The notes under the pieces: model-generated | What the model was told of the DNA's origin: nothing | Database searches by the model: none | The model's input: the letters and a program-made list of their open reading frames with translations, nothing else | Position numbers and translations under genes: made by a program | NCBI GenBank assembly: GCA_017303505.1 | Contig: JAFLCP010000084.1 | Location: 1 to 34,063, forward strand | Direction: 5' to 3' | Source: Planctomycetota bacterium | GTDB taxonomy: Bacteria > Planctomycetota > Planctomycetia > Pirellulales > Pirellulaceae | DNA: 34,063 nt | In this document: piece after piece, positions 18,196 through 28,347 of the stretch | How the letters are laid out: each line of letters begins with the position of its first letter | How positions within the stretch are numbered: position 1 is the first letter of the stretch

Positions 18196-18290
18196 CCCCA
18201 AAAGAAGTAAGCGATTGGGTCGATACCGAAACCGACCACGTCGCCAAGAACCACGCCACAAGTGAACACAAGAACGGGAATAAGCTAAAC

Positions 18291-19646
18291 ATGGCTCAGC
18301 GTATTGTGATCAAAAAAGGGCTCAACCTGCCCATTGCAGGTCAACCCAAACAGGAAATCGACAAAGGCCGAGATGTCAGTCGCGTTGGCTTGATCGCTGA
18401 TGACTATCGTGGCATGCGCCCCACGATGATGGTCGCAGAAGGGGATCAGGTTCAAACCGGTCAAATTCTGTTCGAAGATAAAAAGTGTCCTGGGGTGTTT
18501 TTTACAGCCCCTGGAACCGGCCGAGTGGTCAGCGTTTTGCGCGGCGAAAAACGCCGCTTCATCGGCTTGGAAATCGAACTCTCTGGAAAAGATAATCCCG
18601 TTCAGTTCACCAAACACACCAGCCAAGGTATCGCAGGCTTAAGCCGCGAAGCAGTGGTCGAGCAAATTACGAAGTCCGGTTTGTGGACTGCGATCCGAAC
18701 TCGTCCTTTTAGCCGCAATCCTTCGCCGACCACCGAACCACATGCGTTGTTTGTTACAGCGATCGATACCAATCCTTTAGCGGCTGATCCTAAGCTCATT
18801 ATCGCTAACAATAAAGAACACTTTGAAATCGGCTTGATCGTTCTGCGCAAGTTGACTTCGGGTAGCGTATTTGTGTGTACGGCTCCTGGGGCAGCGGTTC
18901 CAGGCGATGGCATGGAACAAATCAAAGTGGTTGAGTTCGAAGGCCCACATCCAGCCGGCTTGCCTGGAACTCACATGCACTTCTTAGATCCCGTAAGTGC
19001 CAAGCGAATCAATTGGCATATCGGTTATCAAGATGTGATTGCGATCGGCAAACTATTCGACACAGGTGTTTTGTCGACGGAGCGAATCGTTTCGTTGGCA
19101 GGTCCATCGGTTTCCAATCCACGCCTATTGCAAACCCGCTTAGGGGCTAAAGTGGGCGAATTGATTTCAGGCCAAACGACGGGCGATAACAATCGCATCG
19201 TGGCAGGCTCAGTGCTGTGCGGTATCAAAGTCGAACAACCACTCGATTATCTCAACCGCTATGCGATTCAAATCAGTGTGTTGGAAGAAGGCAACAAACG
19301 AGAATTCTTGGGCTGGCAACAACCTGGCTTCAATAAGTTTTCTCTCACACGAGCATTCGCTGGTTGCTGGAATGCAACGAAGCGTTTTGCGATGACCACA
19401 TCAACCGAAGGTAGCGAACGAGCGATGGTTCCAATCGGAACCTACGAACGCGTGATGCCTCTCGATTTGATTCCGACTCTTTTATTGCGAGCGCTTATTA
19501 CTCGCGATACAGAACGGGCTCAGGAACTTGGTTGCTTGGAATTGGATGACGAGGACTTAGCGCTATGTACCTACGTCTGTCCAGGCAAATATGAATACGC
19601 TGAAATTTTGCGCGACAACCTAGCAAAGATTGAAAAAGAGGGCTAA
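18291..19646 (+). CDS. nqrA: Na+-translocating NADH:quinone oxidoreductase subunit A
   Basis: A 451-residue NqrA. The start at ATG 18291 (GGGAA 10 bp upstream) gives the standard N-terminus [19 protein letters not shown]; an in-frame ATG at 18081 would add 70 residues of non-conserved sequence translated from the leader hairpins and is rejected. Conserved blocks include [51 protein letters not shown] and, near the C-terminus, [25 protein letters not shown], followed by [13 protein letters not shown]. NqrA is a peripheral cytoplasmic subunit that contacts NqrB and contributes to quinone binding. It is the first gene of the operon; nqrB starts 8 bp after its stop. Confidence 0.97.
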   Translation: MAQRIVIKKGLNLPIAGQPKQEIDKGRDVSRVGLIADDYRGMRPTMMVAEGDQVQTGQILFEDKKCPGVFFTAPGTGRVVSVLRGEKRRFIGLEIELSGKDNPVQFTKHTSQGIAGLSREAVVEQITKSGLWTAIRTRPFSRNPSPTTEPHALFVTAIDTNPLAADPKLIIANNKEHFEIGLIVLRKLTSGSVFVCTAPGAAVPGDGMEQIKVVEFEGPHPAGLPGTHMHFLDPVSAKRINWHIGYQDVIAIGKLFDTGVLSTERIVSLAGPSVSNPRLLQTRLGAKVGELISGQTTGDNNRIVAGSVLCGIKVEQPLDYLNRYAIQISVLEEGNKREFLGWQQPGFNKFSLTRAFAGCWNATKRFAMTTSTEGSERAMVPIGTYERVMPLDLIPTLLLRALITRDTERAQELGCLELDDEDLALCTYVCPGKYEYAEILRDNLAKIEKEG

Positions 19647-19653
19647 GTCGTCC

Positions 19654-20913
19654 ATGAAGTTCTTACGCGACAAACTCGACAAACTACATCCACTGTTCGA
19701 AAAAGGTGGAAAGCTCCAATTGCTTTACCCTTTGTACGAAGCCTTGGACACGTTCCTTTACACACCCGGTCATGCCTCCAAAGGTGTGACGCATGTCCGT
19801 GATGCGTTGGATCTCAAACGCATGATGAGCGTGGTCGTGGCTGCCTTGGTTCCATGCGTCTTGATGGCGTGCTGGAATACCGGTTACCAAGCCAATTATG
19901 CCATCTCCAAGATGACCGAAAAATCGATTGCGATCAGCTATGATTGGCATCATTCGGTACAAACGGCGATTGGTCTAGGTCACGATCCGAACAGTGTAAT
20001 CGATTGCTTTGTATACGGATTGATTCACTTCCTACCGGTTTACATCGTCTGTATGGCGGTCGGTGGAACGTGCGAATTGATTTTCAGTATGCTGCGTGGC
20101 CATGAAATCAATGAAGGCTTCTTGGTCACCGGTTTGCTATTCCCTCTCACATTGCCTCCGAACATTCCACTCTGGCAAGTCGGTGTGGGCATCGCGTTTG
20201 GTGTGGTGATCGGTAAAGAAATCTTTGGTGGCACAGGCCGAAACTTCTTGAACCCAGCTCTCACCGCTCGAGCGTTTTTGTACTTTGCCTACGCAGGTCA
20301 GATTAGCGGTGATAAAGTTTGGACCGCCGTGGATGGCTTCAGCGGCGCCACTGCCTTGGGTGCCGTTGCCAACGCGACTCCTGATGTTGGCATGAAAGCT
20401 CTGGACTCGATTCAATATCCTTGGGGTACAGAATCCATTACTTGGATGTCGGCCTTCTTGGGTAATATCCAAGGCTCGATGGGCGAAACCAGTACCTTGG
20501 CCTGTTTGATTGGTGCGGCAGTTTTGATTGCTACAGGCATTGGTTCTTGGCGAATCATGACCGGTACGGTCATCGGAGCGCTGGCGATGTCCGGTTTGTT
20601 TTATGCTCTTGCGGGCAACTCAACCAATGCCATGTTCCAAATGCCTCCGTGGTGGCACTTAGTTGTTGGTGGATTCGCGTTCGGTGCCGTATTCATGGCG
20701 ACCGATCCTGTTTCTGCATCACTCACCGAAACGGGCAAGTGGATTTACGGCGTTATGATTGGTGCACTCACCATCTTGATCCGCGTTGTTAACCCCGCAT
20801 ATCCAGAGGGCATCATGTTGGCGATCTTGTTCGCAAACTGCTTCGCTCCGATCATTGACTATTTCGTAGCTCAAGCCAACATCCGCCGAAGAGGAGTCCG
20901 TTATGCAGCGTGA
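19654..20913 (+). CDS. nqrB: Na+-NQR subunit B, covalent FMN and riboflavin carrier
   Basis: A 419-residue membrane subunit. The start at ATG 19654 (GAGGG at 19638-19642) gives [21 protein letters not shown]; an in-frame start at 19630 would overlap nqrA. The [12 protein letters not shown] motif places Thr233 as the residue that carries covalent FMN (Thr236 in Vibrio). NVPL-type helices and the block [23 protein letters not shown] are typical. NqrB is the main Na+ channel subunit. Its last 11 bp overlap the start of nqrC, a sign of translational coupling. FMN attachment would be done by the ApbE encoded at the end of this operon. Confidence 0.97.
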   Translation: MKFLRDKLDKLHPLFEKGGKLQLLYPLYEALDTFLYTPGHASKGVTHVRDALDLKRMMSVVVAALVPCVLMACWNTGYQANYAISKMTEKSIAISYDWHHSVQTAIGLGHDPNSVIDCFVYGLIHFLPVYIVCMAVGGTCELIFSMLRGHEINEGFLVTGLLFPLTLPPNIPLWQVGVGIAFGVVIGKEIFGGTGRNFLNPALTARAFLYFAYAGQISGDKVWTAVDGFSGATALGAVANATPDVGMKALDSIQYPWGTESITWMSAFLGNIQGSMGETSTLACLIGAAVLIATGIGSWRIMTGTVIGALAMSGLFYALAGNSTNAMFQMPPWWHLVVGGFAFGAVFMATDPVSASLTETGKWIYGVMIGALTILIRVVNPAYPEGIMLAILFANCFAPIIDYFVAQANIRRRGVRYAA

Positions 20914-21721
20914 TTCAATGGCGAATACCTTCGTCGTCGCTTTTGTTCTCTGCGGTATCTGCTCCTTGATTGTGAGTGGTTCAGCAGTGGGACTTAAAAA
21001 GTTCCAAGATGAAAACAAAGCCTTAGACGTTCAGAAGAATATCATTTCAGCAGCGGGATTAGCAGGCGACGAACCGTTAACAGCTGATCGTGTGAAGAAG
21101 ATCTTCGAAAAGATCGAACGCAAGTTGGTAGATCTCGAAACTGGCGACTATGTGGACGAAGGGAAAGCGGGTATCAAGATCGATACCTACGATCCGCGTA
21201 AGGCCGCCAAAGATCCAAAACTTAGTGTCAGCAATAAGGGGACAAAGTTTGACATCGGCATGGGCGCCCGTGAAAAGTATGCCTTTGCGTACCTGGTAAA
21301 GAACGATCAGGGCGAACTCACTCAAGTGGTTCTCCCTATCTACGGCAAAGGTCTGTGGTCCACCATGTACGGTTTCTTAGCTCTTGAAAAAGATCTGAAA
21401 ACCGTCAAGGGCATCACCTTCTACGAGCATGGCGAAACTCCTGGTTTGGGTGGCGAAATCGAAAATCCAACTTGGAAAGCTCTCTGGCCTGGGAAGAAAA
21501 TCTACAAAGGTGAGAGCAGCGATGCAAATATCGCGTTCGGTGTGAAGAAGGGATCGCCGGAAGGTGACGAAAAAGAATACCTCGTCGATGGCCTGTCTGG
21601 TGCGACCATCACCTCGCGCGGTGTTGATCAATTACTAAAATATTGGGTCAGTGATTCCGGATTCGGAAAATTCCTGAAAAAGCTTTCAGAACCACAGGGG
21701 GGCAGCAATGTCGGCGCCTAA
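20903..21721 (+). CDS. nqrC: Na+-NQR subunit C, covalent FMN carrier
   Basis: A 272-residue subunit with one N-terminal membrane anchor (about residues 8-30) and a periplasmic FMN-binding domain. The flavinylation motif [10 protein letters not shown] places Thr235 as FMN acceptor (Thr225 in Vibrio). The block [19 protein letters not shown] is the usual conserved core. The binding site GAGGAG lies 8 bp before ATG 20903. The gene overlaps nqrB by 11 bp and nqrD by 14 bp. Confidence 0.97.
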   Translation: MQRDSMANTFVVAFVLCGICSLIVSGSAVGLKKFQDENKALDVQKNIISAAGLAGDEPLTADRVKKIFEKIERKLVDLETGDYVDEGKAGIKIDTYDPRKAAKDPKLSVSNKGTKFDIGMGAREKYAFAYLVKNDQGELTQVVLPIYGKGLWSTMYGFLALEKDLKTVKGITFYEHGETPGLGGEIENPTWKALWPGKKIYKGESSDANIAFGVKKGSPEGDEKEYLVDGLSGATITSRGVDQLLKYWVSDSGFGKFLKKLSEPQGGSNVGA

Positions 21722-22334
21722 AACCAAAGAACTCCTTCTTGATCCAGTATTCAAGAACAACCCCATTGGTCTGCAAGTTCTCGGAATTTGCTCCGCCTTG
21801 GCGGTGACGACACAGATGAACACCGCGCTGGTGATGTCGATCGCTGTTACCCTGGTAACCGCTTTCTCCAGTGCGGCGGTGAGCTCCATTCGTCACCGAA
21901 TCCCTGGCAGTATCCGCATCATTGTGCAAATGGTCGTTATTGCATCGTTCGTGATTCTGGTCGATCAAATCCTCAAAGCGTTCTTCTTCGATGTAGCCAA
22001 ACGCCTCTCGGTTTTTGTTGGTTTGATCATCACCAACTGTATCGTGATGGGTCGTGCAGAAGGCTTCGCCATGAAGAACGACCCCAAAGCCAGTTTCCTT
22101 GACGGTCTCGGTAACGGTCTTGGTTACAGCTTTGTTCTATTGGCAGTCGCCTTCGTTCGAGAACTAACCGGCTCCGGAAAGTTATTCGGTATCACCATTC
22201 TTCCGCTGTATCGTGAAGGTGGTTGGTACAACCCGAACGGTTTGATGTTGCTCGCACCGAGTGCCTTCTTCTTGATCGGCACTCTTATCTGGATCATCCG
22301 CACCTTCCGCCCTGAACAGATCGAGGAAGCATAA
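21708..22334 (+). CDS. nqrD: Na+-NQR subunit D, membrane 2Fe-2S ligand
   Basis: A 208-residue protein with about six membrane helices. Cys28 (LGICSALAV) and Cys111 ([11 protein letters not shown]) match the two cysteines that, with two from NqrE, hold the intramembrane iron-sulfur centre. The family block [10 protein letters not shown] and the hydrophobic C-terminal helices are present. The start overlaps nqrC by 14 bp and has a G-rich site (AGGGGGG) ahead of it. Confidence 0.97.
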   Translation: MSAPKTKELLLDPVFKNNPIGLQVLGICSALAVTTQMNTALVMSIAVTLVTAFSSAAVSSIRHRIPGSIRIIVQMVVIASFVILVDQILKAFFFDVAKRLSVFVGLIITNCIVMGRAEGFAMKNDPKASFLDGLGNGLGYSFVLLAVAFVRELTGSGKLFGITILPLYREGGWYNPNGLMLLAPSAFFLIGTLIWIIRTFRPEQIEEA

Positions 22335-22337
22335 GTC

Positions 22338-22958
22338 ATGGACCTACAACATTATTTGGCTCTGTTCCTGAAATCCGTGTTCATCGAGAACATGGCTCTG
22401 TCGTTCTTCCTCGGGATGTGCACCTTTTTGGCGATCTCGAAGAACATCAAAACTTCCATTGGTTTGGGTATCGCTGTGGTGATCGTGCAAGCGATTACCG
22501 TTCCCGCCAACTGCGTTTTGTACCAGTATTTGTTGCGTGATGGAGCTCTCTCCTGGCTGGGAGAAAGTTACGCGAGTTACGATTTATCCTTCCTTGGATT
22601 TATCAGTTACATCGGTGTGATTGCGGCTATCGTGCAGATTCTCGAAATGACTCTGGATCGCTTCTTCCCACCTCTCTACAACGCACTCGGTATCTTCCTT
22701 CCATTGATCACAGTGAACTGCGCCATCATGGCTGGTTCACTCTTCATGGTGGAACGCGACTACAATATTCCTGAAAGCGTGGTTTACGGGATTGGTTCCG
22801 GTTTTGGCTGGGCTCTGGCGATCGTGGCACTTGCCGGTATTCGCGAAAAACTAAAATATGCTGATATCCCACCTCCGCTTCGCGGCTTGGGAATTACCTT
22901 TATGACCGTAGGCCTCATGGCCATGGCGTTCATGTTGTTCGGTGGTATCAAGTTGTAA
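22338..22958 (+). CDS. nqrE: Na+-NQR subunit E, membrane 2Fe-2S ligand
   Basis: A 206-residue protein, homologous to NqrD in the inverted topology. Cys28 ([11 protein letters not shown]) and Cys128 (TVNCAIMAG) are the expected iron-sulfur ligands. Family blocks [36 protein letters not shown] and [22 protein letters not shown] are present. It starts 3 bp after nqrD with GAGGA at 22322-22326. A 66-bp gap with a hairpin separates it from nqrF, the longest spacer inside nqrA-F. Confidence 0.97.
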   Translation: MDLQHYLALFLKSVFIENMALSFFLGMCTFLAISKNIKTSIGLGIAVVIVQAITVPANCVLYQYLLRDGALSWLGESYASYDLSFLGFISYIGVIAAIVQILEMTLDRFFPPLYNALGIFLPLITVNCAIMAGSLFMVERDYNIPESVVYGIGSGFGWALAIVALAGIREKLKYADIPPPLRGLGITFMTVGLMAMAFMLFGGIKL

Positions 22959-22963
22959 TTCAC

Positions 22964-22993
22964 GAAACGACGTTGGGACTTGTTCCCCGTTTC
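22964..22993 (+). promoter_or_regulatory. Interrupted hairpin between nqrE and nqrF
   Basis: GAAACG (22964-22969) pairs with CGTTTC (22988-22993), and inside it GGGA (22975-22978) pairs with TCCC (22984-22987), leaving a 5-nt one-sided bulge. There is no T-tract. It may be an RNA processing or stabilising element in the operon transcript. Confidence 0.4.
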
Positions 22994-23024
22994 ATAACTT
23001 TGTTGTGTGATAGGCGCTCAATCG

Positions 23025-24254
<1,230 letters not shown>

Positions 24255-24259
24255 GCCTC

Positions 24260-25411
24260 GTGGGCAACCTCTCCGCCAACAATTCTTCGCGCACTCCAGG
24301 GAATTCAACCTGGAGTGCTGCGTTTCGTCCCCTGGTCTGGATTGTGGTGGTCCTCGCCACCGCTTACTTAGTCGGACGCATCGGCAACAAGCCCACAGTG
24401 CAAAACACGGGCGTCGAAATCTTCAGCGGTCGAACCATGGGTACGAGCTACCAAGTTCGTCTCGTATCGAAAGCCTCATTTGTCGACGCCCCAACCTTAC
24501 ACGACAAAATTGAGCAAGAGCTAAAACGTGTCAACCAAGAGATGTCGACGTACATCCAAGATTCGGAAGTTTCTCGCTTCAATGCGGCTGAATCGACCGA
24601 GTGGTTTCCTGTCTCACGTCATATAGCCCAAGTCGTCGCCACTGCTTTGGAGCTATCTAAAAAATCCGATGGCTACTATGACATCACTGTGATGCCATTG
24701 GTCAACGCCTGGGGATTTGGGCCGGCCAAACGTGAAGAAAAAGCGGTGGATCCCACGGTTCTCAAACAGTTACTTGAACAAGTTGGCTACACCAAACTGG
24801 AAGTTCAACTGGAGCCACCAGCCCTCAAAAAACTCCACCCCAAACTGCAGATCGATCTCTCGTCCATTGCCAAAGGCCATGGTGTAGATCGCGTGGCACT
24901 TGTGCTGGAAGAGTCTGGTTACAAAGACTACTTCGTTGAAATCGGTGGCGAAGTTCGTACCGCAGGAAATCGCGCCGATGGAGCCGCCTGGAAGGTTGGC
25001 ATTGAAACTCCTACGGAACTTCAACGCGACATTCAAACGATACTCCCACTCACCAACGCTTCATTGGCAACCTCTGGTGATTATCGCAATGCCTTCGTCG
25101 ATGGTGGAGTGCGGTATTCTCACACAATCGATCCGAAAACAGGACAACCCGTCCAACACAACCTTGCCTCCGCTTCGGTTGTCGCCGAAAATTGTGCAGT
25201 AGCTGATGCTTGGGCCACCGTGATGATGGCCAGCGGACCTGAACGCGCACTACAAATCGCCAACGAAAATAAACTGGACGTTTTGTTGATCGTGCGACAA
25301 CCGGATAAGTTCGAGCTTATTCCCAGCGAAACCTTTCGACAACAACATCCTGAGACACTCAAGATGGCGGAAGAAAAACTCGTTCGTCCAGACATCAACA
25401 GTCAGAAGTAA
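24260..25411 (+). CDS. apbE: FAD:protein FMN transferase
   Basis: A 383-residue ApbE. The GTG start at 24260 is supported by GGAGG at 24246-24250, 9 bp upstream. A membrane anchor or signal lies at about 22-42 (PLVWIVVVLATAYLVG); I see no lipobox. Conserved blocks are GRTMGTSYQV, STYIQDSEVSRFN, YDITVMPLVNAWGFG, IDLSSIAKGHGVDRVA, VEIGGEVRTAG, SGDYRNAF followed by YSHTIDPKTGQPV, and DAWATVMM. The enzyme uses FAD to attach FMN to Thr in the SGAT motifs of NqrB and NqrC, which fits its place in this operon. A perfect hairpin lies in codons 11-20. Confidence 0.96.
   Translation: MGNLSANNSSRTPGNSTWSAAFRPLVWIVVVLATAYLVGRIGNKPTVQNTGVEIFSGRTMGTSYQVRLVSKASFVDAPTLHDKIEQELKRVNQEMSTYIQDSEVSRFNAAESTEWFPVSRHIAQVVATALELSKKSDGYYDITVMPLVNAWGFGPAKREEKAVDPTVLKQLLEQVGYTKLEVQLEPPALKKLHPKLQIDLSSIAKGHGVDRVALVLEESGYKDYFVEIGGEVRTAGNRADGAAWKVGIETPTELQRDIQTILPLTNASLATSGDYRNAFVDGGVRYSHTIDPKTGQPVQHNLASASVVAENCAVADAWATVMMASGPERALQIANENKLDVLLIVRQPDKFELIPSETFRQQHPETLKMAEEKLVRPDINSQK
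24291..24318 (+). promoter_or_regulatory. Perfect 10-bp hairpin in the 5' coding region of apbE
   Basis: GCACTCCAGG (24291-24300) and CCTGGAGTGC (24309-24318) form a perfect stem with an 8-nt loop, 36 bp after the nqrF stop and inside apbE codons 11-20. There is no strong T-tract. It may stabilise the nqrA-F part of the message or reduce apbE translation relative to the structural subunits. Confidence 0.5.
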
Positions 25412-25439
25412 ACGCAAGATATAGACAAGGACAACTGAC

Positions 25440-25703
25440 ATGCCTTCTTTTTTACTTGTCCTGTTTGGCACCTTCGCCGTTTTTGCCATCGTAATTGCCG
25501 CTATGGCAGTTGGCGTGATGTTCGGACGGAAATCGATCAGCGGCAGCTGCGGTGGACTCGGCAACAAAACCGATGAGCATGGCAACTCCAGCTGCTCACT
25601 CTGCTCGAACCCTGGTGAAGCATGTCGCGAACTTGCACGCCGCGCCGCAGCCAATCGCGCCGCACAGACGCCACAAGCCGAAGAACAAGAAGTCGAAGCC
25701 TAA
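25440..25703 (+). CDS. nqrM: Na+-NQR maturation protein NqrM
   Basis: An 87-residue DUF539/NqrM protein. A membrane helix (about 4-28) is followed by the family motif MAVGVMFGRKSISGSCGGLG and cysteines at 37, 52, 55 and 62. NqrM is needed to deliver iron to the cysteines of NqrD and NqrE, and its cysteines are essential. The C-terminal tail is Ala/Gln/Glu-rich. It starts 28 bp after apbE and completes the operon. Its stop codon is one base from the convergent mutM stop, so no intergenic terminator exists; a hairpin inside mutM (AGCGGG 25717-25722 with CCCGCT 25737-25742) could act as one but lacks a T-tract. Confidence 0.95.
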   Translation: MPSFLLVLFGTFAVFAIVIAAMAVGVMFGRKSISGSCGGLGNKTDEHGNSSCSLCSNPGEACRELARRAAANRAAQTPQAEEQEVEA

Positions 25704-25704
25704 T

Positions 25705-26562
25705 CTAACGTTGGCAAGCGGGACAATAAAACGTTGCCCGCTGAGCTTGCACGATCCTGACAATACTTCCCCGCTTACATTTCGAGCATCGCTCTCCTTC
25801 GCGATCATACGCTTGATGATGGTTCTGGTACGATCCATTTTCGTTGAGCGCATTTCGATAGGTTCCATCACCCAACGTCGAACCCTCATAACGAATGGCG
25901 GTCTGCAAGATATCGAGCATTGCAGCATGTAGGGCAATCCACTCTTTGTCGGATAGCGAGTCCGCACCACGCGTCGGGTCCACACCGATGCGATGCAGTA
26001 TCTCGGATGCATACAGGTTTCCTACACCAGCCACAACCTTTTGATCCAGCAGCAACACTTTGATCGGTCGCTTTGATTTGATGGAACGCGATTGCAGTTC
26101 ACTCACGCTGATCGTTAAGGCATCGATGCCCAATACATCAGGCCCCAAGTGGTTTTCCAACTCTTCATTGGTCCACAGAGCGATAGTGCCTAAGCCCCGT
26201 CGATCCCAAAAGAAAACTTGTTCAGGTTGGGCGATATTCTTGCGATTGGAACCGGCTTTCTTCTGTACCTTTAGAATCAATCGGACATGGCCTGGATCAG
26301 GTGGGTCTGTCAAACTCACCAGCCCCGTCATCTTTGGCTGAAAGACCAAGTTGCCACCGTCGAGTTGTATCACGACCCGTTTACCGCGTCGTTCAATTCC
26401 AAGTACTTCGCATCCGACTAACTTCTTCAGCAACTTTCCCTTCTCAGGGTACATTCCGCAAGGTTTTACTGAGATTTTGGGACATAGCGCTGAGGCAATC
26501 TGCATGCCAATAATGGGATGTAGTCCACGACACATCGTCTCAACTTCTGGCAACTCAGGCAT
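25705..26562 (-). CDS. mutM: Formamidopyrimidine-DNA glycosylase
   Basis: A 285-residue Fpg/MutM. The N-terminus MPELPEVETMCRGL carries the catalytic Pro2 and Glu3, PKMTGLVSL carries the conserved Lys, and VAGVGNLYASEILHRIGVDP is the helix-two-turn-helix. The C-terminal zinc finger is C-x2-C-x17-C-x2-C, ending RATFYCPACQR; the spacer is one residue longer than in the E. coli enzyme. It removes 8-oxoguanine and opened purines from DNA and cuts the abasic site. It lies 63 bp downstream of the AI-2E-family gene on the same strand, so the two may share a transcript. Its 3' end is convergent with nqrM, one base apart. Confidence 0.97.
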   Translation of the reverse strand: MPELPEVETMCRGLHPIIGMQIASALCPKISVKPCGMYPEKGKLLKKLVGCEVLGIERRGKRVVIQLDGGNLVFQPKMTGLVSLTDPPDPGHVRLILKVQKKAGSNRKNIAQPEQVFFWDRRGLGTIALWTNEELENHLGPDVLGIDALTISVSELQSRSIKSKRPIKVLLLDQKVVAGVGNLYASEILHRIGVDPTRGADSLSDKEWIALHAAMLDILQTAIRYEGSTLGDGTYRNALNENGSYQNHHQAYDREGERCSKCKRGSIVRIVQAQRATFYCPACQR

Positions 26563-26625
26563 CGCTTCACTCTATGGGCATCTCAAACTTCTTTAGCGTC
26601 ACTCATCCACTCAATCAGCTCAAGC

Positions 26626-28200
26626 TCACTCTTCGATGGTGGGCTTAATCGGAGTGTCTGTCGCAGAATTCGATGCCGCATTTTCCTTCGCTTCTGTGGC
26701 TTGTTTCTTGGAGTCTGCGCCACTCGATTCATCGTTCGTCACAACTCCGCGTTTTCGTATTTTACCTGCCAGCACACTCATCACGCCTGTCTCGCCTCCA
26801 CCCTCGGCAGGCGCGGCGGCAGCAGTCTCTAAGTTCGTTAATTCTCGACGCAAGATGCCGAGCAACGTTTGCAACATCGCTACCACCATCGGACCGACAA
26901 CGATACCGATTGGCCCCAAGGCTTGAACGCCACCGATGATGCTCATCAATGCCAATAGCGGATGTAATTGGGATTGACCATGCAACACAAACGCCTTGAC
27001 AAGGTTATCAATCGTCCCGACCACCAACACACCCCAGCCCGCTAAGAGTCCCGCCGCCCAAAAGTTTTGTTCATACACGGCTAAGTACAAACAAACAGGA
27101 ACCCACACAGTGGCTGGCCCAAAAATGGGCACCAAGGCGAACACCGTCGTCAGCAATGTCAATAAAACCAGCGATGGCAGACCCGCAAAATAATAGCCGA
27201 TCCCAGCCACAGCTCCTTGGGCTAACGCCGAGAAAATCGTCGCCAACACGACAGCGCGACTGATGCGATCGAACTCAAGCAGTAACTCTTGTTCGTAGCG
27301 ATCATCGAGTGGACTCAGCTTCATGATCGTGCTGACCATACCGGGGCCATCGTAGAGAAAAAAGAAAATCGCGACGATCATAATGCCAGTGCCAATGGCA
27401 AGCTTCACAATCGCTACACCTGTGGCTCCAGTAATCGAAACAAGCTTGGGTCGAATGTAATCAATCCCTTGTTGCGTTAAACTCTCGATATCGGCTGCCG
27501 TCGGATTCGCGGACTCCTTGAGCCAAGCCACATAGGTTCCACCCAACATATCGACTTTGATACTCTTGAATTTCGCCACTGCCGTCAACACCGTGGCAGC
27601 AAAGTCAACATCTTCGGGATTCATATCGCGAACATCAACCAACTGCTTCTTAAGCTCATCGAGGCTTTGCAGTCGCTCTTCCACACCATCGCGATTAAGA
27701 GTCTTCATCGCCTCGGCCAAAGTCGTCAGATCGGTATCCAAATGGGCGCATGCCAACTTGGTTCGTTCCTTGCGTTGATCGGGCAGCATGTTGTCATTGG
27801 TGACCGTCAGCAGTTGGTCAAATTCCTTCTGACATTTTCGAATTTCGTACAAATGATCGATATTCAATCCCAAGGTGGTTCGAACGCGTTGGAAGGCCAA
27901 GTTGATCGAAGCGGAGTTCACATCAGAAATCAAACTTGCCCCTTGAACCGCTGCGGCCGCAATAATCAATCCGGCCGGCAGGAGTACGCTGAGCAAGATA
28001 AGAGCCGTGGTGACGGCTGCCGCAGTACGTTCACGTTGCCCCAGTCTTTCGAGCACCGCGCGATGTAATGGGCGAAAAACGACGCACAAAACGGCGGCCA
28101 GAAAGATGGGGACAAAGAACCCAATCATCACCTTGTAAAACAGCAACCCAATTACCACGATGATGGCGATGAGCGCTCCAAACGAAACCATCCTGGTCAT
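26626..28200 (-). CDS. AI-2E/PerM-family membrane protein with large helical insert
   Basis: A 524-residue protein of the AI-2E transporter (UPF0118, PerM/TqsA) family. The N-terminal helices lie at about 5-40 and 62-88. The conserved C-terminal core (about 255-450) has FLYDGPGM, FSALAQGAVAGIGYYFAGLP, LVPIFGPATVWVP and ALGPIGIVVGPMVVAML. Most family members are about 350 residues. Here a hydrophilic, highly charged and probably helical segment of about 145 residues (105-250, with DELKKQLVDVRDMNPEDVDF) separates the two parts, and an acidic Ser/Ala/Lys-rich tail follows the last helix. Known members act as exporters or Na+(Li+)/H+ antiporters; the substrate here is unknown. The location next to an Na+-pumping operon is suggestive only. 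Confidence 0.9.
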   Translation of the reverse strand: MTRMVSFGALIAIIVVIGLLFYKVMIGFFVPIFLAAVLCVVFRPLHRAVLERLGQRERTAAAVTTALILLSVLLPAGLIIAAAAVQGASLISDVNSASINLAFQRVRTTLGLNIDHLYEIRKCQKEFDQLLTVTNDNMLPDQRKERTKLACAHLDTDLTTLAEAMKTLNRDGVEERLQSLDELKKQLVDVRDMNPEDVDFAATVLTAVAKFKSIKVDMLGGTYVAWLKESANPTAADIESLTQQGIDYIRPKLVSITGATGVAIVKLAIGTGIMIVAIFFFLYDGPGMVSTIMKLSPLDDRYEQELLLEFDRISRAVVLATIFSALAQGAVAGIGYYFAGLPSLVLLTLLTTVFALVPIFGPATVWVPVCLYLAVYEQNFWAAGLLAGWGVLVVGTIDNLVKAFVLHGQSQLHPLLALMSIIGGVQALGPIGIVVGPMVVAMLQTLLGILRRELTNLETAAAAPAEGGGETGVMSVLAGKIRKRGVVTNDESSGADSKKQATEAKENAASNSATDTPIKPTIEE

Positions 28201-28216
28201 AGATATCTCTCAATGG

Positions 28217-28234
28217 TTGAATAGGTCCATTCAA
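28217..28234. promoter_or_regulatory. Palindrome between divergent genes
   Basis: TTGAAT (28217-28222) and ATTCAA (28229-28234) are a perfect 6-6-6 inverted repeat 17 bp in front of the AI-2E-family start and about 115 bp before the LPG-synthase-type start. The 147-bp divergent gap must hold promoters for both. The palindrome is a candidate regulator site; no clear -35/-10 pair is seen. Confidence 0.35.
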
Positions 28235-28347
28235 TACAGTTTTCTTGCTCAAAACATGATTCGCGGGAGGCGAAATCGCAGCATTCTGGCAAAACAACAT
28301 TTCGACTGGGGATTGTACTCGAATTTGCCTTGCTGTAGGACATTGGC

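Larger units (their letters stand above)
17875..18290. promoter_or_regulatory. 416-bp divergent region and nqr operon leader
   Basis: This is the space between the sulfatase start (minus) and nqrA (plus). No credible gene is seen. It must contain promoters for both directions. It holds two clear hairpins close to nqrA, listed separately, one of which looks like an intrinsic terminator. A further weak pairing (TTGCC 18071-18075 with GGCAA near 18092) lies upstream. Together this suggests a long structured 5' leader on the nqr transcript. I do not recognise a known riboswitch class in it. Confidence 0.55.

Noticed and set aside
18081..18290. 70-residue N-terminal extension of NqrA
   Set aside because: It would translate the two leader hairpins, has no conserved sequence, and a standard NqrA start with a binding site exists at 18291.
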